From NCBI GenBank assembly GCA_903916205.1, contig CAIWVX010000104.1, forward strand, positions 1-14,138: a DNA stretch of 14,138 nt. The letters run 5' to 3'. The translations under genes were made by a program, and so were the position numbers. The notes beneath the pieces were generated by a model. It saw only the letters and a program-made list of their open reading frames with translations, did not search any database and was not told the origin of the DNA. Positions 1 to 7,136 of the stretch are shown in pieces (position 1 is the first letter of the stretch; each line of letters begins with the position of its first letter). The DNA is from an uncultured beta proteobacterium. Lineage in GTDB: Bacteria; Pseudomonadota; Gammaproteobacteria; Burkholderiales; Rhodocyclaceae.

Positions 1-1389
1 CAACCGGATGAAGTTGCCGACCGAGTTTCCGGCTTTTCCACCGAGGCTAGCTGCCGCGTTATAAAGGCTGGAATTGGCGCGATGCGCGGCTTCCTGCAAG
101 GCTTCAATACTGCGACTACCGATTCCGCGCGTTGGAAAATTGACGACGCGGGAAAACGCCGTGTCGTCATCGGGATTACCCATCAGGCGCAGATAGGCCA
201 GCGCGTGTTTGATTTCCTGACGGTCAAAAAAGCGCAGCCCGCCATAAACGCGATACGGCACGCCAGCGGTAAATAACTGATGCTCCAGAACGCGAGATTG
301 AGCGTTGGAGCGATAAAGCAGCGCGATCTGCGTACGCGGCGTACCCTCGCGGGCGAGTTCGCGCACTTCATCGACGACAAAACGCGCTTCGTCGATATCC
401 GAAAAAGCCTTATAAACACGAATCGCCTCACCGGCCCCGGCCGCCGTCCACAAGGTCTTGCCGAGACGCCCGTGATTGTTCTTAATCAGCGCATTGGCGG
501 CATCAAGGATATTGCCGTGCGAACGGTAATTTTGCTCAAGCCGGATCACGTTCTGTACCGCAAATTCGCGTTCGAGATCGCGCATATTGCCCACTTCCGC
601 CCCACGGAAAGCATAGATCGACTGATCGTCGTCTCCGACCGCAAACAGACAGGCGCCATCAGGCTGCGACACCTGTCCATCACGTCCCGCCAGCAGCTTT
701 AGCCAAGCATATTGCAGGCGGTTGGTATCCTGAAACTCATCCACCAGAATATGTCTGAAACGCTCCTGATAATGCTTACGCAATGGCTCGTTGCGCTTTA
801 GCAGTTCGTAAGAACGCAACAGCAACTCAGCGAAATCGACCACCCCTTCGCGCTGACATTGCGCCTCGTATTCGGTATAGAGATCAACACGGCGCTGGGT
901 GTAATTGTCATAAGCCTCGGCCTGAGCAGGCCGCACGCCCTGCTCCTTGTGTGAATTGATGAAAGTCACCAATTCGCGTGGCGGATACTTTTCATCATCA
1001 ATATTCAGATTTTTAAGCAGGCGTTTCATTGCCGATAACTGATCCGACGAATCAAGAATCTGGAACAACGCCGGTAAACCCGCATCGCGGTAATGGGCGC
1101 GTAACAGGCGATTACACAGACCGTGAAACGTACCGATCCACATCCCTCGGGTATTAAGCGGCAACATCGCCGACAGCCGCGCCAGCATTTCCTTTGAGGC
1201 TTTATTGGTAAAGGTAACGGCCAAAATACCGTGCGGCCCAACCTGCCCGGTGGAAATTAGCCAAGCAATACGGGTCGTCAGCACACGCGTCTTACCGCTC
1301 CCCGCCCCAGCAAGAATCAGCGCATGTTGAGGCGGCAAAGTAACGGCAGCCAGTTGTTCGGGATTGAGGTTGGCAAGCAGATCGGACAT
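1..1389 (-). CDS. uvrD: UvrD-type superfamily 1 DNA helicase, N-terminal part (cut by window edge)
   Basis: An ATP-driven 3'-5' DNA helicase that, in the UvrD family, removes nicked strands during nucleotide excision and mismatch repair. The reading frame is open from the ATG at 1389 to the window edge, giving 463 codons; the family is usually about 720-750 aa, so roughly the C-terminal third is missing. Motifs appear in order: Q motif NPEQ (residues 9-12), Walker A GAGSGKT (28-34), motif Ia TFTNKAS, motif Ib GTFHGL, motif II VDEFQDTN (216-223), motif III GDDDQSIYAFRGA (252-264) and motif IV RLEQNYRS. Rep and PcrA share these motifs; I prefer UvrD from the overall wording, and the missing C-terminus limits certainty. 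No strong Shine-Dalgarno sequence precedes the start. A perfect TATAAT lies about 27 bases upstream. The gene appears to be transcribed alone. Confidence 0.9.
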   Translation of the reverse strand, partial: MSDLLANLNPEQLAAVTLPPQHALILAGAGSGKTRVLTTRIAWLISTGQVGPHGILAVTFTNKASKEMLARLSAMLPLNTRGMWIGTFHGLCNRLLRAHYRDAGLPALFQILDSSDQLSAMKRLLKNLNIDDEKYPPRELVTFINSHKEQGVRPAQAEAYDNYTQRRVDLYTEYEAQCQREGVVDFAELLLRSYELLKRNEPLRKHYQERFRHILVDEFQDTNRLQYAWLKLLAGRDGQVSQPDGACLFAVGDDDQSIYAFRGAEVGNMRDLEREFAVQNVIRLEQNYRSHGNILDAANALIKNNHGRLGKTLWTAAGAGEAIRVYKAFSDIDEARFVVDEVRELAREGTPRTQIALLYRSNAQSRVLEHQLFTAGVPYRVYGGLRFFDRQEIKHALAYLRLMGNPDDDTAFSRVVNFPTRGIGSRSIEALQEAAHRANSSLYNAAASLGGKAGNSVGNFIRL

Positions 1390-1610
1390 GGCGGAGTCTC
1401 ATGGAAGCAAGCCGAATTATACCGGTCACGTCTGTTGCTTCAGGGCCATTGGATTAAATTCCTAGAATGCTGAGCAGTTGAGCATGGTAGCGATTTGAAG
1501 AGGCTATGAAGATTCAGTGGTTGTAGATTTCGCAGTGGGCAATCAGGAATGTGGGCTGTCCACTATTTATCTTGGACGAAAAATTGAACGCTCCAGCGAA
1601 TAGAATGGTT
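1390..1610. other. intergenic region between uvrD and the ATP-grasp gene
   Basis: About 220 bases with no coding signal that I can support. It carries the candidate uvrD -10 box at 1416-1421. I see only weak short inverted repeats, such as ATGCT and AGCAT near 1467-1485, and no convincing terminator for the gene at 1611-2939. Confidence 0.5.
1416..1421 (-). promoter_or_regulatory. candidate -10 element of the uvrD promoter
   Basis: On the minus strand this reads TATAAT, a perfect sigma70 -10 hexamer, about 27 bases upstream of the uvrD ATG. No good -35 hexamer sits 16-18 bases further upstream; CTGAAG with a 16-base spacer is the best. It is a plausible promoter by position, not a strong one by sequence. 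Confidence 0.4.
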
Positions 1611-2939
1611 TTAAGCCTCTCTCTCACAGAGTTTTTTCCCGGCCAAGCATGACACGGGAAAGACGGCGGCAAAGCCGCCGCCGGGGGTGCGAAAATTGGT
1701 TGTCTGCCCTTGATAGAGGCGTGCCGAAACCAGTTGGATTTGACCTTGATAAACGTAGTTGCGCAAATCCAGTTTGAGCGTTTGTTCGCTCCCGTTAACC
1801 CGCACACGCCGCTCGGATGGGGTGACTAGGCTCTGTGCCACGTAGCCTCCGCGTGCGATTTCAGCAAATACGCGCGTGGTGAGTTTGTCACCACGATAAG
1901 CCGCTTTACCTCCGTAGCCGGTGGCGGGCTTAAAAAAATAGTGCTTACGTTGCGCCCAGAAATTTGGGGCATTTTCAGGCGTTACATTCAGCGTGCGCGG
2001 AATGCCGGACGCCAGTAACTGCCGATCAGCCTCACTGACGCCCATGGCTTGCAAGGCGCTATCGTTGGTCAATTTCACCAGATTGCGCTTGTCGGCAAAC
2101 AGGGCGTGGGCTTGTGGGTGCGGCGTCAGCAAAACGGCGTCGGCGAGATAGGCTTCGTGTAAATCGGCATTTTGGGCGTTACTCAACGAGAAATCCGTGA
2201 GTCGGTTATAAACCAGATCAATGGGATCGCCGTTACCGTGCAATTTTTCACCATCAAAGGCTAAGTCTCTCGGATCAAGCACGCAGGCCGAAATGCCCTC
2301 TGCCTCAAAAAGCTGGCGAAATAACTCAAACTCGGAAGCTAAGAATTGCTCTGAGGGAAATTCATCGACGATGGCAATGCGTCGCAACGGTCTATCGCCA
2401 CGAGCCAAACGCCATTCGAGGCGAAACATAGCGAAAAAAACCGCTTCAAGATTGACGTGCGGAACGTGCTCGCTACCGGGACCACAGGCGTATTGCGCGC
2501 GGAGTAGCTTGGCATTGAGCAACGCACCGCCGGCGTTGGTGTTGATTTCAATAAGCTGCGGGCCATTCTCGCCAAGGTGAAAGTCATAGCCAAGAAAAAC
2601 GCCTTTGGCCGTCGGCGTATACCGGGCTATGGCGGGAGCCTGGGCGAAGGCCATTTCACGCCAAGCTGGCAGGGCGATCACCCGTTCGATGGCGGCAATC
2701 AGATCGGCCATGAATTTGAGGTCGTTCTCGCCGACAAAAACTCGGCTATCTGAAAATAGATGAGGGGGCGTGGTTAGCCCTCCCGGTGGAAGACTTGGGT
2801 TTCGCCCTGCGTCAAGTGCCCGCTGCAAGCCATCGTGGTTGAGTGAGTTACAAAGGCACGCTTGATTGAGGGTGACCGCCGCCGCGCGGCCATCCGCTGA
2901 CAAAAACTGGCAGGGAAATGTCGTTTCAGGCGTCGTCAT
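1611..2939 (-). CDS. circularly permuted ATP-grasp-like protein, substrate unknown
   Basis: A 442-aa protein that probably joins an amine or other nucleophile to a carboxylate using ATP; the substrate cannot be read from the sequence. The ATP-grasp motifs are present in the wrong order. The metal-binding end of the fold, with GYDFHLGENG followed by EINTNAGG (about residues 117-138), lies in the N-terminal third. The nucleotide-binding lysine and glycine-rich loop, FFKPATGYGGK (335-345), and the RimK-like DLRNYV and NFRTPGGGF (391-423) lie at the C-terminus. In RimK or D-Ala-D-Ala ligase the E-x-N element comes last, so this is a circular permutation, as in the glutathionylspermidine-synthase-like and DUF404-type groups. 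No signal peptide or membrane segment is seen. The ATG overlaps the upstream helicase stop (ATGA, 2936-2939), implying coupled translation. The last 15 or so residues after the GGGF motif look unconserved. Confidence 0.75.
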   Translation of the reverse strand: MTTPETTFPCQFLSADGRAAAVTLNQACLCNSLNHDGLQRALDAGRNPSLPPGGLTTPPHLFSDSRVFVGENDLKFMADLIAAIERVIALPAWREMAFAQAPAIARYTPTAKGVFLGYDFHLGENGPQLIEINTNAGGALLNAKLLRAQYACGPGSEHVPHVNLEAVFFAMFRLEWRLARGDRPLRRIAIVDEFPSEQFLASEFELFRQLFEAEGISACVLDPRDLAFDGEKLHGNGDPIDLVYNRLTDFSLSNAQNADLHEAYLADAVLLTPHPQAHALFADKRNLVKLTNDSALQAMGVSEADRQLLASGIPRTLNVTPENAPNFWAQRKHYFFKPATGYGGKAAYRGDKLTTRVFAEIARGGYVAQSLVTPSERRVRVNGSEQTLKLDLRNYVYQGQIQLVSARLYQGQTTNFRTPGGGFAAVFPVSCLAGKKLCEREA

Positions 2940-4861
2940 GAGGTCTTGAAAAAGGCTTGAACGTCATCGAGTTCTCGCGTGCGCTTCATCGGGGGCAGAC
3001 TGCGCCAGATGCGTTTGCCGTAGTGCTTGGTGATTAGCCGAGGGTCGCAGATCATCAGCACACCACGATCCGTTTCGTCGCGAATAAGCCGACCGGCCCC
3101 CTGCTTGATGTTGATCACGGCACGCGGCAATTGATATTCCATAAAGGCATTTTTGCCCTCATTTTTCATGCGCTCAATACGTGCGGAGAGTACCGGGTCA
3201 TCGGGTGGCGCAAAGGGTAGTTTGTCGATCACCACGACGGAAAGGGCTTCACCACGCACATCGACGCCTTCCCAAAAACTCTGACTGCCCACCAAAATGG
3301 CGTTACCCAAGCGACGAAAGCGCTCCAGCAATTCATTTTTACTGCTTTCACCCTGAATCAGCAAAGGGAAATCAAGACCGGCGCGCTCAAGTGCTTCACT
3401 TAGCAGTTCGTGCGTGCGGCGCATCGCACGCAGCGACGTGCACAGAAAAAAGGCCCGCCCACCACTGGCTTGTAAGACAGGAAAGGCGGCCTTAACCACG
3501 GCTTCGGTATAGGCGTAATCGTTCGGATCAGGCAGATTTTTCGGCGCATAAAGCAATGCTTGACGGTCGTAGTCGAAGGGGCTGTCCCAAAAGGCGGATT
3601 CGGCTAAATCCAATCCCATTTCACTACAGTAATGGCCAAAATCACGTTGAATGGCGAGCGTGGCCGAGGTGAAAATCCATGCTCGAGGATGCCCGGTCAT
3701 TTGCTTTTGCATAATATTGGCAATAACCAGCGGGGTGGCGTTGAGTTGCAATGACAGCGTATAGGTTTCGCCCCAGCGCACGAAATCGGTTTCCGCCCCC
3801 TTTTGCCAGCGTTGGTACTGCGCGGCGAGTTCGACGGCTCGACGCCAGCAATTCTCTAAGCCTTCAGAGCGTTGGGCCTGCGTTTGCAGCAAAGCCACCA
3901 ATAGCTCAAGCTCGCGAATCAAACCCACCAGCGCGTTATCAAAGCCCATGCGTTCTTCAAGCTGACCGAGGGAAAAACGCGCGGCCTCGACCGGCAGCGT
4001 CAGACGCAAATCCTTGGCGGCTTTTTCGACGACGCCGCATAGCTTAGGCAGATCAAGGCAATCTCGCGCCGAAATCAGCCCTTCACTGCGAACATCTCGC
4101 ATCAGATCAATGACCTGCGCCGTCGACACATTGTCGCCAAAAAACAAACTGGCGGTTTCTGGCAACTGGTGCGCTTCGTCGAAAATAACCGTATTGCACG
4201 CGGGCAAAAGCTCGGCCGTACCTTCGTCGCGCAGCATCACATCGGCAAAAAACAAGTGGTGATTGACCACCACCAGATCCGCCGCCAACGCTTCGCGCCG
4301 CGCCGCCAGAACAAAGCACTCTTTATTGTTCGGGCAATCGTGACCCAAGCAATTTTCACGCGACGAAGTGACTAGATTCCATACCGCTGAATTCTCCGGC
4401 ACATCGCGGCAATCGGATTTATCGCCGGTCGTCGTCTTTTTAGCGAAGCGTGCAATACGTGCGGCATAGGCGGCATCTTCACGCGAAGGGAAGCGCCCGT
4501 CGGCTAACGAACGTTCCAGGTAGTAGTGGCAAACATAATTGGCTCGACCCTTGAGCAAAGCGACCTTGAGCGGCGAGCCCAGCACCTTGCGCACCGTCGG
4601 AATATCACGGGTAAAAAGTTGATCCTGTAGGTTCTTCGTCCCGGTCGAGACAATCACCTTGCCTCCCGAAAGTAAGGCCGGAACCAAATAGGCAAACGTC
4701 TTGCCGGTGCCGGTACCGGCCTCGGCAACCAATATACTGTTGGCCGTAATCGCGGCGGCAATGCGCTCGGCCATTTCAACCTGTTGCGCTCTGACGCGAT
4801 AGCCGGGAATCCCCAAGGCTAACGGCCCGTCGTGAGAGAAAATATCGGAAAGCTTGGTCAC
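2936..4861 (-). CDS. yoaA: DinG-family (YoaA-like) iron-sulfur ATP-dependent DNA helicase
   Basis: A 641-aa superfamily 2, XPD-type 5'-3' helicase. Family members act on stalled forks and damaged DNA. Walker A is AGTGTGKT (48-55) and the DEAH box is 228-231. Cysteines 111, 171, 176 and 182 lie between them, spaced as in the 4Fe-4S domain of XPD and DinG. C-terminal motifs are SQSFWEGVDVRG (526-537) and QGAGRLIR (587-594), the arginine-bearing motif VI. The length matches E. coli YoaA (about 636 aa) better than DinG (about 716 aa), so the symbol is a best match rather than proven orthology. The start is a GTG at 4861, with GGAG and AGGCGG stretches upstream. It is the first full-length gene of a unit with the ATP-grasp gene, whose ATG overlaps its stop, and a 43-codon ORF ends 23 bases upstream. 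Confidence 0.88.
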   Translation of the reverse strand: MTKLSDIFSHDGPLALGIPGYRVRAQQVEMAERIAAAITANSILVAEAGTGTGKTFAYLVPALLSGGKVIVSTGTKNLQDQLFTRDIPTVRKVLGSPLKVALLKGRANYVCHYYLERSLADGRFPSREDAAYAARIARFAKKTTTGDKSDCRDVPENSAVWNLVTSSRENCLGHDCPNNKECFVLAARREALAADLVVVNHHLFFADVMLRDEGTAELLPACNTVIFDEAHQLPETASLFFGDNVSTAQVIDLMRDVRSEGLISARDCLDLPKLCGVVEKAAKDLRLTLPVEAARFSLGQLEERMGFDNALVGLIRELELLVALLQTQAQRSEGLENCWRRAVELAAQYQRWQKGAETDFVRWGETYTLSLQLNATPLVIANIMQKQMTGHPRAWIFTSATLAIQRDFGHYCSEMGLDLAESAFWDSPFDYDRQALLYAPKNLPDPNDYAYTEAVVKAAFPVLQASGGRAFFLCTSLRAMRRTHELLSEALERAGLDFPLLIQGESSKNELLERFRRLGNAILVGSQSFWEGVDVRGEALSVVVIDKLPFAPPDDPVLSARIERMKNEGKNAFMEYQLPRAVINIKQGAGRLIRDETDRGVLMICDPRLITKHYGKRIWRSLPPMKRTRELDDVQAFFKTS

Positions 4862-4884
4862 TACCGCCTATGCTCCAAAAACGA

Positions 4885-5016
4885 TCACCCGCACTGGTCA
4901 AGCTGAATACGGGAAACCTTTTTGTCCTTGAACGAGTCAACCTGTCGTAACAAACCCAGCTTAAGTTTTACACGCAGGAAGTGGACAAAGGTTGCTAGGT
5001 TAACGGATTCAGCCAT
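4885..5016 (-). CDS. candidate small protein, 43 aa, unrecognised
   Basis: A short ORF on the minus strand starts with ATG at 5016 and ends with TGA at 4885-4887. It is preceded by TTAGGAG with eight bases between GGAG and the ATG, one of the best ribosome binding sites in the window. The peptide begins MAESVNLATFVHFL, is basic in the middle (RVKLKLGLLRQ, then KDKKVSR) and ends QLDQCG. It has no membrane segment or known motif that I recognise. It lies 23 bases upstream of the yoaA-like GTG start and reads the same way, so it could be a leader peptide or small co-transcribed gene, or the remnant of a longer gene. Support is the ribosome binding site and position only; homology is unknown. Confidence 0.4.
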   Translation of the reverse strand: MAESVNLATFVHFLRVKLKLGLLRQVDSFKDKKVSRIQLDQCG

Positions 5017-5053
5017 CAAACGCACTCCTAACGGAAAACTTTATGAGATCGAC

Positions 5054-5082
5054 TTGACCCTAAGCCCATTTGCTACAACAAT
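5054..5082 (+). promoter_or_regulatory. candidate sigma70 promoter for bcp
   Basis: TTGACC at 5054-5059 matches the -35 consensus at five of six positions. A 17-base spacer leads to AACAAT at 5077-5082, four of six for the -10. Transcription would begin near 5089, leaving a leader of about 24 bases before the ATG at 5113. The region between the divergent bcp and the 43-codon ORF is otherwise empty. Confidence 0.4.
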
Positions 5083-5112
5083 CGAATCCACCCCCTTTTG
5101 AAAGCGCTTTTA

Positions 5113-5568
5113 ATGCTCACGCAGACCGTAAATGACTTCACTCTTCCGTCGACCGACGGGCGCGATTTTTCTCTTTCAGACACGCGGGGAAAAACGCTGA
5201 TCCTTTATTTTTACCCCAAAGACAGCACTCCCGGATGCACCACTGAAGCGCAGCAGTTTCGTGACCTTTATCCAGCTTTTGTAAAAGCGGGAAGTGTTGT
5301 CGTTGGCGTCTCGCGTGACAGCCTACGTTCGCACGAAAACTTCAAAGCAAAACAAAATCTGCCCTTTGAGCTACTCGCCGATACCGAAGAATCGCTCTGC
5401 CTTCAGTTTGCGGTGATCAAGGAGAAAAAGCTTTACGGCAAGCTCGTGCGTGGCATCGAGCGCAGCACGTTTGTCATTGATGGCACGGGCGTTTTGCGCC
5501 GAGAGTGGCGTGGCGTCAAAGTGCCGGGACACGCCCAAGAGGTTTTGGATTTCGTAAAAACGCTTTAA
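5113..5568 (+). CDS. bcp: thioredoxin-dependent peroxiredoxin of the Bcp/PrxQ family
   Basis: A cytoplasmic peroxidase that reduces hydrogen peroxide and organic hydroperoxides, with recycling by thioredoxin. The 151-aa protein has the PrxQ active-site segment DSTPGCTTEA with peroxidatic Cys42. The residue five positions on, where E. coli Bcp has its resolving cysteine, is Gln. Another cysteine, Cys96, sits in TEESLCLQF; this is the position used by the other PrxQ subtype, known from Xanthomonas, so a two-cysteine mechanism is still likely. GIERSTFVID and the C-terminal WRGVKVPGHA are also typical. I chose ATG 5113 over an in-frame TTG at 5098 because the family begins about five residues before the DFTLP segment. 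No clear Shine-Dalgarno sequence is seen for either start. The PIN-PhoH gene follows after 38 bases on the same strand. Confidence 0.93.
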   Translation: MLTQTVNDFTLPSTDGRDFSLSDTRGKTLILYFYPKDSTPGCTTEAQQFRDLYPAFVKAGSVVVGVSRDSLRSHENFKAKQNLPFELLADTEESLCLQFAVIKEKKLYGKLVRGIERSTFVIDGTGVLRREWRGVKVPGHAQEVLDFVKTL

Positions 5569-5606
5569 TTCGCTGCACCACTGACCTCAACGGAGAAACC
5601 ACGCCC

Positions 5607-7025
5607 ATGGCCCGAAAAATCGCTGCCCGAGCTAAACCTGCCGCGCAATCCAACCTCTTCGTGCTCGACACCAACGTGTTGTTACATGATCCCAGTAGCG
5701 TTTTTCGTTTTGAAGAGCACGACGTTTTTCTGCCGATCATGACGCTGGAAGAACTCGACAACAATAAAAAAGGGCTTTCCGAAGTGGCGCGTAATGCCCG
5801 CCAAGTTACTCGTCTGCTTGACGAGATTGTGAGCCATCATGAAGACGGTATTCAAAACGGCATCGCGCTGTTTGGTCCGTCGCAAAAAATAGCCAGCGGG
5901 CGTTTGTTTCTCCAGACACAAGCCATTCCGAGTGATCTGCCAATCAGTTTGCCCACGGCAAAAGCCGATAACCAAATTTTGGCCGTGGTCATTCACCAAC
6001 AACGCTTGAACCCCGAACGGGCGGTCATATTGGTGTCAAAAGACATCAATATGCGCATCAAGGCACGCGCACTCGGCTTAGAAGCGCAGGACTATTTCAA
6101 CGATAAAGTTCTGGAAGATACCGATCTGCTCTACAGCGGCGCACGTGAACTCCCGGCCAATTTTTGGGACAAACATGGTCAAGGCATGGCGTCCTGGAAG
6201 CGCGAGGGTCGCACCGTCTATCGCGTCAAAGGCCCGTTGTGCTCAAAATTGCTGGTCAATGAATTTCTCTATCAAGAGGGTGAAACACCGCTCTACGCGA
6301 TGGTTCGCGAACTCTCAGGCAAAACCGCTCAATTTGAGACATTGACCGATTATTCACACCCGAAAAACAATGTATGGGGTATTTCTGCGCGTAACCGCGA
6401 GCAAAATTTCGCGCTAAATCTCCTGATGGATCCTGAGATTGATTGCGTCACGTTACTCGGCCAAGCCGGTACCGGTAAAACCTTGCTGACACTCGCCGCC
6501 GCACTGACCCAGGTTCTCGAAACCAAGCGCTATTCAGAAATCATCATGACCCGGGTCACCGTTCCGGTCGGAGAGGACATCGGTTTTTTACCGGGGACAG
6601 AAGAGGAAAAAATGGGCCCTTGGATGGGGGCGCTCGAAGACAATCTCGAAGTCCTCAATAAGACCGATGCCGATGTCGGCGAATGGGGGCGCGCCGCGAC
6701 GCGCGATCTGATCCGCAACCGGATCAAAATCAAGTCACTTAACTTCATGCGCGGACGAACCTTTCTGAACAAATTCCTGATCATCGACGAAGCCCAGAAT
6801 CTAACGCCCAAGCAGATCAAAACACTGATCACTCGCGCCGGACCGGGAACCAAGGTGGTTTGCATGGGCAACATCGCGCAGATTGACACGCCCTATTTAA
6901 CAGAAGGCAGTTCCGGGCTGACCTACGTCGTTGATCGCTTCAAGGGCTGGGCGCATTCAGGGCACATCACCTTGCAACGCGGGGAGCGTTCGCGCCTCGC
7001 CGATTACGCCGCCGAAGTGCTATAA
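5607..7025 (+). CDS. PIN domain-PhoH-like ATPase (PhoH2-type)
   Basis: A 472-aa fusion of an N-terminal PIN ribonuclease-type domain and a C-terminal PhoH ATPase domain. Characterised PhoH2 proteins act as RNA helicase-nucleases, so a role in RNA turnover is likely, though the target is unknown. The PIN domain shows FVLDTNVLL (Asp21), LEEL (48-51), ADNQIL (Asp121) and SKDINMR (Asp146), giving the acidic cluster. The PhoH domain has Walker A GQAGTGKT (285-292), the family signature RVTVPVGEDIGFLPGT (316-331), Walker B FLIIDEAQN (390-398) and CMGNIAQIDTPYL. The start is ATG 5607, with GGAG eleven bases upstream; an ORF opening further upstream at 5505 overlaps bcp and is not the real start. It probably shares a transcript with bcp and ends at the terminator at 7037-7072. 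Confidence 0.93.
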   Translation: MARKIAARAKPAAQSNLFVLDTNVLLHDPSSVFRFEEHDVFLPIMTLEELDNNKKGLSEVARNARQVTRLLDEIVSHHEDGIQNGIALFGPSQKIASGRLFLQTQAIPSDLPISLPTAKADNQILAVVIHQQRLNPERAVILVSKDINMRIKARALGLEAQDYFNDKVLEDTDLLYSGARELPANFWDKHGQGMASWKREGRTVYRVKGPLCSKLLVNEFLYQEGETPLYAMVRELSGKTAQFETLTDYSHPKNNVWGISARNREQNFALNLLMDPEIDCVTLLGQAGTGKTLLTLAAALTQVLETKRYSEIIMTRVTVPVGEDIGFLPGTEEEKMGPWMGALEDNLEVLNKTDADVGEWGRAATRDLIRNRIKIKSLNFMRGRTFLNKFLIIDEAQNLTPKQIKTLITRAGPGTKVVCMGNIAQIDTPYLTEGSSGLTYVVDRFKGWAHSGHITLQRGERSRLADYAAEVL

Positions 7026-7036
7026 TTTTTGCCTTA

Positions 7037-7072
7037 TCGAGCCGTGTCTTATGATACGGCTCGATTGCTTTT
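7037..7072 (+). terminator. intrinsic terminator after the PhoH gene
   Basis: A perfect nine-base inverted repeat, TCGAGCCGT (7037-7045) and ACGGCTCGA (7056-7064), encloses a ten-base loop and is followed by TTGCTTTT. It begins 12 bases after the PhoH stop codon. The T-tract is interrupted by GC, so termination may not be complete. Confidence 0.8.
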
Positions 7073-7136
7073 ACCCTCACAGGCTTCAAATAGTCTGAAT
7101 ATTGAGCGCTGAGCGCTTACTCAAACGGAGAGTCGA

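Noticed and set aside
183..702. Reading frames on both strands within the first 700 bases
   Set aside because: The UvrD frame runs open through this region on the minus strand with all its motifs, so these are shadows.
1664..1680. Strong hairpin CGGCGGC AAA GCCGCCG near the end of the ATP-grasp gene, as a terminator
   Set aside because: It lies within the coding frame (GGGFAA codons), and the following T-run on the minus strand is short and broken, so the hairpin probably reflects codon content.
1514..1807. A 97-codon minus-strand frame overlapping the end of the ATP-grasp gene
   Set aside because: It is a shadow of the 3' end of that gene running into the intergenic region, with no motif or ribosome binding site.
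5505..5606. Upstream extension of the PhoH reading frame beginning inside bcp
   Set aside because: It overlaps the end of bcp in another frame and lacks family similarity. The ATG at 5607 has GGAG upstream and leads directly into the PIN domain.
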